Counted from the stretch's first letter, positions 1 through 5,254 are shown. The stretch is 5,276 nucleotides of DNA from Natronomonas sp. (GCA_007121575.1 SKKJ01000327.1:1-5276); one strand, 5' to 3'. The notes: generated by a model not told the origin, from the sequence alone. Numbers and translations: made by a program.

Positions 1-1151
1 ATCAACCCACCGAGATTTTCCTCGGGGACGTGTGTCACGAGGAAGTTCTGGTCGGTCGCGAGCCGAACGGTCGCGTCGTCGGTGCCGTACTTCCGAGCGG
101 CTTCGGCGGCTTCGGCGAACTCGTCGCCCCCCATTCGTCCGGCGATGACGTTGAACCCGACGTACTGCAACCCGTCCTGTTTTTGCTCGCGGACGCCGAC
201 GTGATCACCCTGGTACTCCTTCGTGAGATCCGTTCCCCTCGTCGGTAACTCGACGGTACAGCGGTCGCGGACGGCTTTTTCGAATGTTTCCGGCCCCATC
301 GCCTCGACGAGATAGCGCATCCGACAGACGCCGCGATTATTCCGATCGCCCAGTTCCTTGAACGTCTGAGCGACGGCTCGACAGAACTCGACGGTGTCCT
401 CGGGAGATACGAAGATGTCGAGTGTCGAAGCCATTCGGGGGCCATCGGAGAGTCCGCCACCGACGCGGGCATGAAACCCGTAATACTCTCGGCCGTCGAG
501 CCGTTTGCGCGCCGGAACGAGTCCGACATCGTTTATCTGAGACTGCCCACAGTCGTGTCGACAGCCGGTAACGGTCAGCTTGAACTTCCGCGGTAAGTTG
601 GCGTACTCGCGGTTTTCGGTGAAAAAGTCCGAAACCGCTTCCACGACCGGTTGGGCGTCGAAGGCGTCGTGGTCGGTAAGCCCGGCGGCCGGACAGCCCA
701 GCACGTTCCGGGCGGAGTCACCACACCCTTGGATCGTGGTGAGTCCGACCTCGTCATATCGGGTCCAAATCTCGGGAACGTCTTCGATCTCTATCCAGTG
801 CATCTGGACGTCCTGTCGGGTCGTGATATCGAGAAATGCGTCCCCCCAGATCTCGTTCTGTTCGGTGCCACCGAATTCCTCGGGCGCGGTCGCGAACTCT
901 TCGGCCACTTCACCGATAACTTCGGCCTGCTCGGGCGTGAGCCGGCCACCGGGGACCTTCGTCCGCATCATGAAGTAGTCGTCGTGGTTCCCGTGGGCGT
1001 ACATTCCCGCCCACTTGAGGCGCTCCCATTCGCCGTCTCCCGCCTCGGCTTCGATCTCCTCGAAACTCATCCCCGCCTCGGCGTATCGCTTGACGTCTTC
1101 GATGACGTCAAGCGGGTGTTTCTCCTGTTTCCACTGCTCGACGGTATTCAT
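1..1151 (-). CDS. nirA: Ferredoxin-dependent nitrite/sulfite reductase family protein (probable nitrite reductase), C-terminus beyond window
   Basis: Probable cytoplasmic siroheme and [4Fe-4S] enzyme that reduces nitrite to ammonium with six electrons from ferredoxin in nitrate assimilation; the equivalent Haloferax gene is called nasD. The 383 visible residues cover the N-terminal half. Landmarks in order are FMMRTKVPGG (60-69, first ferredoxin-like half-domain), TTRQDVQMHWIEIEDVPEIW (110-129), QGCGDSARNVLGCP (141-154), LPRKFKLTVTGC (186-197) continuing to INDVG (206-210), GFHARVGGGLS (225-235), RMRYLVEAMG (277-286), and the start of the second ferredoxin-like half (YVGFNVIAGRM to the edge). 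The order matches plant and bacterial NirA. The cluster-ligand cysteines of the C-terminal half lie outside the window. The start is supported by AGGAGG (1160-1165) eight bases upstream. Sulfite reductase is the main alternative because the specificity-determining half is missing; family membership is near certain, nitrite specificity is inferred. Confidence 0.92.
   Translation of the reverse strand, partial: MNTVEQWKQEKHPLDVIEDVKRYAEAGMSFEEIEAEAGDGEWERLKWAGMYAHGNHDDYFMMRTKVPGGRLTPEQAEVIGEVAEEFATAPEEFGGTEQNEIWGDAFLDITTRQDVQMHWIEIEDVPEIWTRYDEVGLTTIQGCGDSARNVLGCPAAGLTDHDAFDAQPVVEAVSDFFTENREYANLPRKFKLTVTGCRHDCGQSQINDVGLVPARKRLDGREYYGFHARVGGGLSDGPRMASTLDIFVSPEDTVEFCRAVAQTFKELGDRNNRGVCRMRYLVEAMGPETFEKAVRDRCTVELPTRGTDLTKEYQGDHVGVREQKQDGLQYVGFNVIAGRMGGDEFAEAAEAARKYGTDDATVRLATDQNFLVTHVPEENLGGL
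1087..1114 (-). repeat. Perfect 11-bp inverted repeat inside the 5' coding region of the nitrite reductase gene
   Basis: On the plus strand the arms are CGCTTGACGTC (1087-1097) and GACGTCAAGCG (1104-1114), separated by six bases. The mRNA would form an 11-bp stem with a six-base loop over codons 13-22 (PLDVIEDVKR region). Each arm contains GACGTC, itself a palindrome. It may be a coincidence of the LDV/DVK codons or a translation-affecting hairpin. Confidence 0.7.
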
Positions 1152-1159
1152 CGCCGGAA

Positions 1160-1165
1160 CCTCCT
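1160..1165 (-). promoter_or_regulatory. Shine-Dalgarno site of the nitrite reductase gene
   Basis: Read on the minus strand this is AGGAGG, a full match to the archaeal anti-Shine-Dalgarno sequence, ending eight bases before the ATG at 1151. It fixes the start and implies a transcript with a 5' leader, unlike the apparently leaderless genes later in the window. Confidence 0.85.
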
Positions 1166-1199
1166 CGTTGCTGGATGACGTATCGTAAGAACCATGATT

Positions 1200-1210
1200 G
1201 TGAATATCTC
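1200..1210 (-). promoter_or_regulatory. Possible TATA box for the nitrite reductase gene
   Basis: The minus strand reads GAGATATTCA here, an AT-rich stretch in otherwise mixed sequence. A start of transcription about 27 bases further on would give a leader of roughly 25-30 bases containing the AGGAGG site. The match to a haloarchaeal TATA box is only moderate. A second candidate is the CTTAAG centred near 1362, which would give a leader of about 185 bases. Confidence 0.3.
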
Positions 1211-1423
1211 TCTATGTACTGTGCCACGATACACTCGATGAGGTTTTGTGTATGTATCACGGCCAGTGATGTCGCTGCTTCTCGAATGAGGCTGTTATTT
1301 CTGCTTTCTGTGACAAATGGTCTCACACAAAAACCCGCGCTATGGGTGGAGAAAGTACGCTTAAGCCCATTTCATCCAGTATCTCGTTGTCACATCCACG
1401 AGCACACAGAAATAGATGTGAAG

Positions 1424-1465
1424 CGACCGCATACGCTTTGATCAACCGGTCGCCGACCGCATACG
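1424..1465. repeat. 12-bp direct repeat with 30-bp period
   Basis: CGACCGCATACG occurs at 1424-1435 and again, identically, at 1454-1465. The 30-bp period is close to three turns of the helix, so two bound proteins would sit on the same face. The second copy is also the right arm of a short palindrome: CGGTCG (1447-1452), one base, CGACCG (1454-1459). These could be regulator half-sites; the regulator is unknown. Confidence 0.6.
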
Positions 1466-1467
1466 AA

Positions 1468-1493
1468 CCAGATAATATTGCCGACTTATCTGG
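1468..1493. repeat. 8-bp inverted repeat, operator-like
   Basis: CCAGATAA (1468-1475) and TTATCTGG (1486-1493) are perfect inverted arms separated by ten bases. It begins three bases after the second direct-repeat copy and lies about 90 bases upstream of the TATA box of the CMD-family gene. The geometry fits a dimeric regulator site; a weak hairpin is the alternative. Confidence 0.5.
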
Positions 1494-1580
1494 AGATCGG
1501 TTCGGTGTTCACAGCACTGACGCGGCGAACTCTCGGTAACGTGGGCTGCATTCGTGCTTTGGAGGGATGGCGCCCAAGGG

Positions 1581-1592
1581 TTTATTATAAAT
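1581..1592 (+). promoter_or_regulatory. TATA box of the CMD-family gene
   Basis: TTTATTATAAAT is a strong archaeal TATA element centred about 24 bases before the ATG at 1610. No Shine-Dalgarno motif lies between it and the ATG, so the transcript is probably leaderless or nearly so. Confidence 0.7.
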
Positions 1593-1609
1593 AATTATGA
1601 ATATCTCTC

Positions 1610-1978
1610 ATGGCCGAAGACCGACACAAAAGCGTCGAAGCGATGATGGAGGAACGGACGTATACGTACCCCGGGTTTGCCGAATTTCTGAGCGCAGACG
1701 CGGCGTACGCGGATCGGTATGACTCGCTCGTCGAGTACGTCCTCCGGAACGATACCGAGGCGTTCCCACGAAAGACACGCGAGCTGGTCGCGATCGCAGT
1801 CACCGCCGTGGGCGGGCACGTCGATCCGTGTAGTAACCACATCGAGGATGCACGTCGCCACGGCGCGACCGAGGAGGAGATCCGCGGTGCGATCCACGTG
1901 GCCGGCATCTTCGAAGGGGCGACGACGATCGTCACCGGTGGCGCGGCCCTCGATCTGGCCGAAGATCCCGACGCGTAA
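1610..1978 (+). CDS. Carboxymuconolactone decarboxylase (CMD/AhpD-like) family protein
   Basis: Small 122-residue protein of the all-helical CMD fold. The family includes gamma-carboxymuconolactone decarboxylase and the alkylhydroperoxidase AhpD, and many members are uncharacterised cytoplasmic redox proteins. Visible hallmarks are PRKTRELVAIAV (53-64) with the conserved Glu58, DPCSNHIEDAR (72-82) with Cys74 and His77, GATEEEI (85-91), and IHVAGIFEGATTI (95-107). His77 aligns with the conserved family histidine by its eight-residue distance to Gly85. Cys74 is the only cysteine, so the CxxC pair needed for AhpD-type peroxidase chemistry is absent. The ATG at 1610 is the only reasonable start: an in-frame stop lies at 1598-1600 and the TATA box fits. 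The exact reaction cannot be assigned. Confidence 0.9.
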   Translation: MAEDRHKSVEAMMEERTYTYPGFAEFLSADAAYADRYDSLVEYVLRNDTEAFPRKTRELVAIAVTAVGGHVDPCSNHIEDARRHGATEEEIRGAIHVAGIFEGATTIVTGGAALDLAEDPDA

Positions 1979-2000
1979 TCTTGGAGCGTCACGCCCGCTC

Positions 2001-2018
2001 GGAACCGGTCCCGGTTCC
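2001..2018. terminator. GC-rich hairpin between convergent genes
   Basis: GGAACCGG (2001-2008) and CCGGTTCC (2011-2018) are perfect inverted arms with two bases between them; as RNA this gives a 7-bp stem with a four-base loop on either strand. It sits in the 45-base gap between the stop of the CMD-family gene (1978) and the stop of the aldo/keto reductase (2024), where a bidirectional terminator would be expected. No T-tract follows on either side, and archaeal termination relies mainly on U-tracts, so the role is uncertain. Confidence 0.4.
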
Positions 2019-2023
2019 CGTGG

Positions 2024-3016
2024 CTATTCGTGGCCGAGAATCCCCTTCGGAGCGTACGGTCCCTCTAAATACTCGATGTCGTCGTCCGAGAGATCGATCT
2101 CGATCGCTTCGACGGCGTCTTCGAGGTGTTCGACGCTCGTCGTGCCGATGATCGGAGCGGTGACCCACTCTTTGTGCAGCAGCCACGCGAGACTGATCTG
2201 TGCCATCGTAACGCCTCTCTCGTCGGCTAACTCCTCGACTCGAGCGTTGATCTCTGCGCCACCGTTCGATCGATACGCGGCGATCCGTTTCGCATAGTGA
2301 TCGTCTTCGTCCATGAACGCGCCACGGGTCGTTTCGCGGAACGATTCGTCCGGACGGGTCAGATAGCCGCGGGCGATCGGACTCCACGGAATGACGCCGA
2401 TCCCCTCCCGTTGACAAAGCGGCAGCATCTCGCGCTCCTCTTCGCGATACGTGAGGTTGTAGTGGTTCTGCATCGTCGCGAACCGTTCGAGACCGAGTCG
2501 ATCGCTCGTGTGGAGTGCGTCCGCGAACTGGTGGGCCCACATCGACGACCCGCCCAGATACCGTGCCTGATTTCGGCGAACGATGTCGTCGAGCGCTCGA
2601 AGCGTCTCTTCGATCGGCGTGTCGTAATCCCAGCGATGAATCTGCAGCAGATCGACGGTGTTCATCCCGAGTCGGTCCAGACTGTTCGCGATCTCCTGCT
2701 CGATCGCTTTCCGTGAGAGCCCGCCGGAGTTGCCGTTCTCGTCGTCCATCTGGAAGTACGCCTTGGTGGCGACGACCTGTTCGTCCCGATCGTATTCGGA
2801 GAGCACGTCGCCGAGGATTCGCTCCGACTCGCCCCACGAGTATATGTTCGCCGTATCGAAGAAGTTGATCCCAAGATCGATCGCCCGCTCGATGATCGGG
2901 CGGCTTTCCTCTTCGCTCAAGACCCAATCGCGCCAGTCGTCGGATCCGAAACTCATACAGCCGAGACAGATGCGACTCACTTCCATCCCCGTGTCGCCGA
3001 GTGTCGTATACTCCAT
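2024..3016 (-). CDS. Aldo/keto reductase, YajO-like
   Basis: Cytoplasmic NAD(P)H-dependent (beta/alpha)8-barrel oxidoreductase of 330 residues, the usual length. The catalytic tetrad is present: Asp54 and Tyr59 in FFDTANIYSWGESE (52-65), Lys85 in VVATKAYF (81-88), and His127 in DLLQIHRWDY (122-131). The N-terminus YTTLGDTGMEVSRICLGCMSFG (3-24), with the later EESRPIIERAIDLGINFFDTAN, closely resembles E. coli YajO and its many haloarchaeal paralogues. GGSSMWAHQ, IPWSPIARGYL and APIIGTTSVEHLEDAVEAI are the expected later barrel and cofactor-phosphate-binding segments. The physiological substrate is unknown; aldehydes, ketones or sugar-derived carbonyls are typical. A TATA-like CTTAAC about 28 bases before the ATG and the lack of a Shine-Dalgarno site suggest a leaderless transcript. 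It is divergent from the D-2-hydroxyacid dehydrogenase. Confidence 0.95.
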   Translation of the reverse strand: MEYTTLGDTGMEVSRICLGCMSFGSDDWRDWVLSEEESRPIIERAIDLGINFFDTANIYSWGESERILGDVLSEYDRDEQVVATKAYFQMDDENGNSGGLSRKAIEQEIANSLDRLGMNTVDLLQIHRWDYDTPIEETLRALDDIVRRNQARYLGGSSMWAHQFADALHTSDRLGLERFATMQNHYNLTYREEEREMLPLCQREGIGVIPWSPIARGYLTRPDESFRETTRGAFMDEDDHYAKRIAAYRSNGGAEINARVEELADERGVTMAQISLAWLLHKEWVTAPIIGTTSVEHLEDAVEAIEIDLSDDDIEYLEGPYAPKGILGHE

Positions 3017-3041
3017 GCTTGAGCGGTTCGAAGAGTGAACT

Positions 3042-3047
3042 GTTAAG
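3042..3047 (-). promoter_or_regulatory. TATA-like box of the aldo/keto reductase gene
   Basis: The minus strand reads CTTAAC, centred about 28 bases upstream of the ATG at 3016, the spacing expected for a leaderless haloarchaeal start. The bases between it and the ATG contain no GGAGG-like motif. Confidence 0.5.
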
Positions 3048-3110
3048 CGTTGCCGCGATCGACCACGCCGATATCACCGTGTCCCGCGTGGGTGAGTGCC
3101 GTAGACACAA

Positions 3111-3120
3111 ACATTCAATT
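3111..3120 (+). promoter_or_regulatory. Weak TATA-like box of the D-2-hydroxyacid dehydrogenase gene
   Basis: ACATTCAATT is the only AT-rich stretch at the right distance, centred about 28 bases before the ATG at 3144. It is a poor consensus match, but no clear Shine-Dalgarno sequence is present either, so a leaderless start is likely. The divergent 127-base region also contains a TCACC (3074-3078) / GGTGA (3091-3095) inverted pair that might be a shared regulator site. Confidence 0.35.
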
Positions 3121-3143
3121 CGGCTTCGGCGGAAACGTACCGT

Positions 3144-4082
3144 ATGGTTGATTCTCCCGAGATCGAACGGCTCTTCGTCCACGAATCGATCGAGAACGTG
3201 ATCCCGAAAGCGCCATTCGTCGAGGCGGTGTCCGAACTGCCCGTTCCGGTCGAACTCGTCGGTGACGGCGAGACGTTCGAACGGACCGACGCGATCGCGA
3301 CGTACTTCCCACGGCCGGAGTTCACCGATGCGGGCTGGATTCACTGTATTCGAGCCGGCTACGACGAGTTCGACACGGAGGCGTACGAGTCCGCCGGCAT
3401 CGCCTTCACGAATAGCTCGGGCGTCCACGGCTCGACCGTGAGCGAGCTCGCGCTCAACATGATGCTTTCGTTCGCCCGACTTGGTCACCTCTACCGCGAT
3501 CACGAGAACCGGCGCGAATGGATGAGCCCCGCCTACGAACGTCCCTTCACGCTCGAAAACGAGCGCGTCTGCGTCGTCGGACTGGGAACGATCGGCGAGG
3601 CGACGGCGGTCCGCTGTGACGCTCTCGGGATGGACGTCGTCGGCGTTCGTCGCTCCGACGAAGCCGTCCCGGGTGTCTCTGAAATCTTCGCACCGGAGCA
3701 ACTTCACGACGCGATCGACGGCGCTCGATTCGTCGTGCTTACCGTTCCGCAAACGCCCGAAACGGAGAACATGATCGGCGAGCCCGAGTTCGACGTGCTT
3801 CGCGACGATTCGTATCTCATCAACGTCGCCCGCGGAGCCGTCGTCGACGAGTCGGCGCTCATCGATGCGCTCGAAGCCGGCGAGATCGCCGGCGCGGGCT
3901 TGGACGTGTTCGAGGAGGAACCGCTCCCGGAAGACTCACCCCTTTGGGACTTCGAGGAGGTCATCGTTTCGCCGCATAAGGGCTCGGCGACGAACCGATA
4001 CCATCTGGATCTTGCCGACCTATTTAAAGAGAACGTCGAACGGGCGATGGCGGGCGAGGAAATGAGAAACCGTATCGTCTGA
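3144..4082 (+). CDS. D-2-hydroxyacid dehydrogenase (NAD(P)-dependent)
   Basis: Cytoplasmic enzyme of 312 residues that interconverts 2-oxoacids and D-2-hydroxyacids. The N-terminal catalytic domain contains IHCIRAGYDEFD (66-77) and NSSGVHGSTVSELALNMML (90-108). The Rossmann domain starts at VCVVGLGTIGEA (142-153), with GxGxxG at 146-151. Catalytic residues are Arg230 in NVARGAVVDE (227-236), Glu259 in DVFEEEPLP (254-262) and His278 in SPHKGSAT (276-283). The second strand of the Rossmann fold ends VGVRRS (166-171), with Arg169-Arg170 where NAD-specific members carry an acidic residue. This favours NADPH use, as reported for the Haloferax mediterranei D-2-hydroxyacid dehydrogenase. The substrate may be pyruvate, a branched 2-oxoacid or glyoxylate/hydroxypyruvate; the sequence does not decide. 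It is divergent from the aldo/keto reductase. Confidence 0.95.
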   Translation: MVDSPEIERLFVHESIENVIPKAPFVEAVSELPVPVELVGDGETFERTDAIATYFPRPEFTDAGWIHCIRAGYDEFDTEAYESAGIAFTNSSGVHGSTVSELALNMMLSFARLGHLYRDHENRREWMSPAYERPFTLENERVCVVGLGTIGEATAVRCDALGMDVVGVRRSDEAVPGVSEIFAPEQLHDAIDGARFVVLTVPQTPETENMIGEPEFDVLRDDSYLINVARGAVVDESALIDALEAGEIAGAGLDVFEEEPLPEDSPLWDFEEVIVSPHKGSATNRYHLDLADLFKENVERAMAGEEMRNRIV

Positions 4083-4108
4083 GTGATATTTCGGAGAACG
4101 TATATAAT

Positions 4109-4127
4109 ACCGTCGCGCTGTGACGGT
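4109..4127 (+). terminator. Possible terminator hairpin after the dehydrogenase gene
   Basis: ACCGTC (4109-4114) and GACGGT (4122-4127) form a 6-bp stem with a seven-base loop, 26 bases after the stop codon. A T-rich stretch (TCATCTTCATTTATT, 4141-4155) follows a little further on. The combination could end the dehydrogenase transcript, but neither part is strong on its own. Confidence 0.35.
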
Positions 4128-4150
4128 CGTCGGTGAGTAGTCATCTTCAT

Positions 4151-4283
4151 TTATTGCCGACCGACTGATCTGAGCAATAATCAATTATTTCGTATATATA
4201 CGGTTTATATAACATCGTCTGTCGGTTGTTATATACTACGTACCATATATTTGCCAAACATTTATATCATATATGATGTTTGG
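4151..4283. repeat. AT-rich cluster of four consecutive inverted repeats
   Basis: Four perfect inverted repeats follow one another without overlap. TTATTGC (4151-4157) pairs with GCAATAA (4174-4180). CGTATATATACG (4191-4202) is a 12-bp palindrome. TATATAACA (4206-4214) pairs with TGTTATATA (4227-4235). CCAAACAT (4254-4261) pairs with ATGTTTGG (4276-4283); within this last one lies the palindrome ATCATATATGAT (4266-4277). The stretch is the most AT-rich part of the window and sits directly upstream of the Tat-exported protein, so operator or promoter architecture is the simplest reading. Confidence 0.65.
4261..4268 (+). promoter_or_regulatory. Likely TATA box of the Tat-exported protein gene
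   Basis: TTTATATC lies between the arms of the CCAAACAT/ATGTTTGG repeat. It would place transcription start near 4290 and give a leader of about 20-25 bases. A protein bound to the flanking arms would cover this box, which suggests repression. Other TATA-like runs (4191-4200, 4204-4211, 4244-4251) are further away. Confidence 0.45.
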
Positions 4284-4300
4284 TAAGACTGTTCATACAC

Positions 4301-4305
4301 AGGTG
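4301..4305 (+). promoter_or_regulatory. Shine-Dalgarno site of the Tat-exported protein gene
   Basis: AGGTG matches part of the archaeal consensus AGGAGGTGAT and ends eight bases before the ATG at 4314, supporting that start and a short-leader transcript. Confidence 0.5.
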
Positions 4306-4313
4306 TTCGAAAT

Positions 4314-5108
4314 ATGACACAGACGCCAAACAGACGACAATACTTAAAAGGGATCGGTCTCGGTGCGGCGACGATCGCCGGCCTTTCCTCGACGGCGGCG
4401 GCGAAAGGACATGAAACGCTCGCGGATCCACCTGGCTATCTGGCGGTGTATCAGGGTGCGGGTGGAGGTGGTTCTTCCGAACCGAACACTCCCGAGCAGT
4501 TCGGATTCTCAGATCACCCGTTCTTTGCGGCGGTTCATCCCGGTGGTGGCCAGGGTCTCGTCGGTGGCGATATCCGTCTCACCCCGAATCGGAACACGCT
4601 CCATCACAGCCTCCAGTTCTTCGCCGGGTTCGTGATGGAGGACGATCCGAAACCGTACACGTTGGTGAACCAAGGTGACGGTCTCTTTGAGTCACGGGGA
4701 CAGACGAAAAATTTCACCGCGCGGTCGGAAACGGATATCCACAGCGATATCGAGGCTATTCTCGGCGAGAGCGTCGCAAACTATCTGATGTATCCACCTT
4801 CTCCACTTCCCCCGTCACCATTAGCGACTCTTGCCGGCGGGACGTGGCGTGCCGTCGCGACTGACCGGATGAACGTGGAAGTGGACGATGAGGAGCCGTT
4901 CGCACACGACGCGATCACTCGAGTTGACTTTTATACACGTGGGAGAGGCCGACCGGAATATACGCTCTCGCTTTTATATGTGGTTTGGAAGGATCCCGAT
5001 GCGCTGTATGAGGACCCATTCGATCCTCCCGTAGAAATCCCGGAAGATACTGAAAAGCTGACTAAAGAACTGATCACCGACGGCCGACTCAATTTAGGCG
5101 GTCAGTAA
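4314..5108 (+). CDS. Uncharacterised Tat-secreted protein
   Basis: A 264-residue protein with no family I recognise. The N-terminus is a twin-arginine signal: NRRQYLK (6-12), a hydrophobic stretch with Gly and Ala (13-26), and an AAA cleavage site (28-30), giving a mature protein from about Lys31. This export route is usual for haloarchaeal secreted proteins. There is no cysteine anywhere, so it is neither a lipoprotein nor disulfide-bonded, and no C-terminal membrane segment or sortase-like tail is visible; release or loose surface association is likely. The mature part has a glycine run (49-53, GAGGGG region), aromatic and beta-rich segments, a PPSPLPPSPL tandem in the middle, and an acidic Pro-rich C-terminal stretch near DPFDPPVEIPED. 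Codon use is less GC-biased than in its neighbours. An AGGTG site supports the ATG. Confidence 0.85.
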   Translation: MTQTPNRRQYLKGIGLGAATIAGLSSTAAAKGHETLADPPGYLAVYQGAGGGGSSEPNTPEQFGFSDHPFFAAVHPGGGQGLVGGDIRLTPNRNTLHHSLQFFAGFVMEDDPKPYTLVNQGDGLFESRGQTKNFTARSETDIHSDIEAILGESVANYLMYPPSPLPPSPLATLAGGTWRAVATDRMNVEVDDEEPFAHDAITRVDFYTRGRGRPEYTLSLLYVVWKDPDALYEDPFDPPVEIPEDTEKLTKELITDGRLNLGGQ

Positions 5109-5120
5109 GCGAGCGTCATC

Positions 5121-5138
5121 CTGAGTTCTAAGCCTCAG
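5121..5138 (+). terminator. Weak hairpin after the Tat-exported protein gene
   Basis: CTGAG (5121-5125) and CTCAG (5134-5138) form a 5-bp stem with an eight-base loop, 12 bases after the stop codon. No T-tract follows, so a terminator role is only suggested by position. Confidence 0.2.
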
Positions 5139-5254
5139 AATACCGTCCCGCTGGACGCAAACATCACCATACCCCGTGTGTGCCTGAAATTACTCTGAAC
5201 GACGGGCGAGTAGAATTATTCTTACTATGTCCGTGCCGGCGCTATCGCCCTCCG

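Larger units (their letters stand above)
1152..1609. other. 458-base intergenic region without a convincing gene
   Basis: This stretch separates two divergently transcribed genes and is visibly more AT-rich than the coding regions. The short open frames in it have no recognisable domain, no good start signal and poor haloarchaeal codon usage. It contains the promoter elements of both flanking genes, a CTTAAG TATA-like motif near 1359-1364, a 12-bp direct repeat at 1424 and 1454, and an 8-bp inverted repeat at 1468-1493. No tRNA-like or other known RNA structure was recognised. Confidence 0.7.

Noticed and set aside
651..1178. 175-codon plus-strand frame antisense to the nitrite reductase gene
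   Set aside because: It is fully antisense to a gene with clear family motifs and is explained by the codon bias of that gene.
1108..1326. 72-codon minus-strand frame upstream of and overlapping the nitrite reductase start
   Set aside because: It starts at GTG, has no ribosome binding site, no recognisable domain and non-haloarchaeal codon use, and its end is inside the nitrite reductase gene in another frame. The CTTAAG near 1362 could be its promoter, but this is not enough.
1175..1539. Two plus-strand open frames (1175-1441 and 1342-1539) in the intergenic gap
   Set aside because: Composition is that of intergenic DNA, with no start signals and no domain-like sequence; they overlap each other and the repeats.
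2881..2902. CGCCCG/CGGGCG inverted pair inside the aldo/keto reductase gene
   Set aside because: A 6-bp GC arm pair within coding sequence is expected by chance at this base composition, and the encoded residues are conserved in the family.
1989..3752. 587-codon open frame on the minus strand
   Set aside because: It overlaps the aldo/keto reductase in another frame, crosses the divergent promoter region and runs antisense to the dehydrogenase. Its product is Arg/Ser-rich with no domain, as expected for a shadow frame in GC-biased haloarchaeal DNA.
4151..4313. Possible replication origin or mobile-element end in the AT-rich gap
   Set aside because: No Orc1/Cdc6 gene, no long G-rich origin recognition boxes, no transposase and no target-site duplication are visible; a promoter region explains it more simply.
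5109..5201. In-frame extension of about 30 codons after the stop of the Tat-exported protein
   Set aside because: The frame stays open past the TAA, but the extension has no recognisable sequence and no readthrough signal, and a run of this length is expected fairly often by chance.
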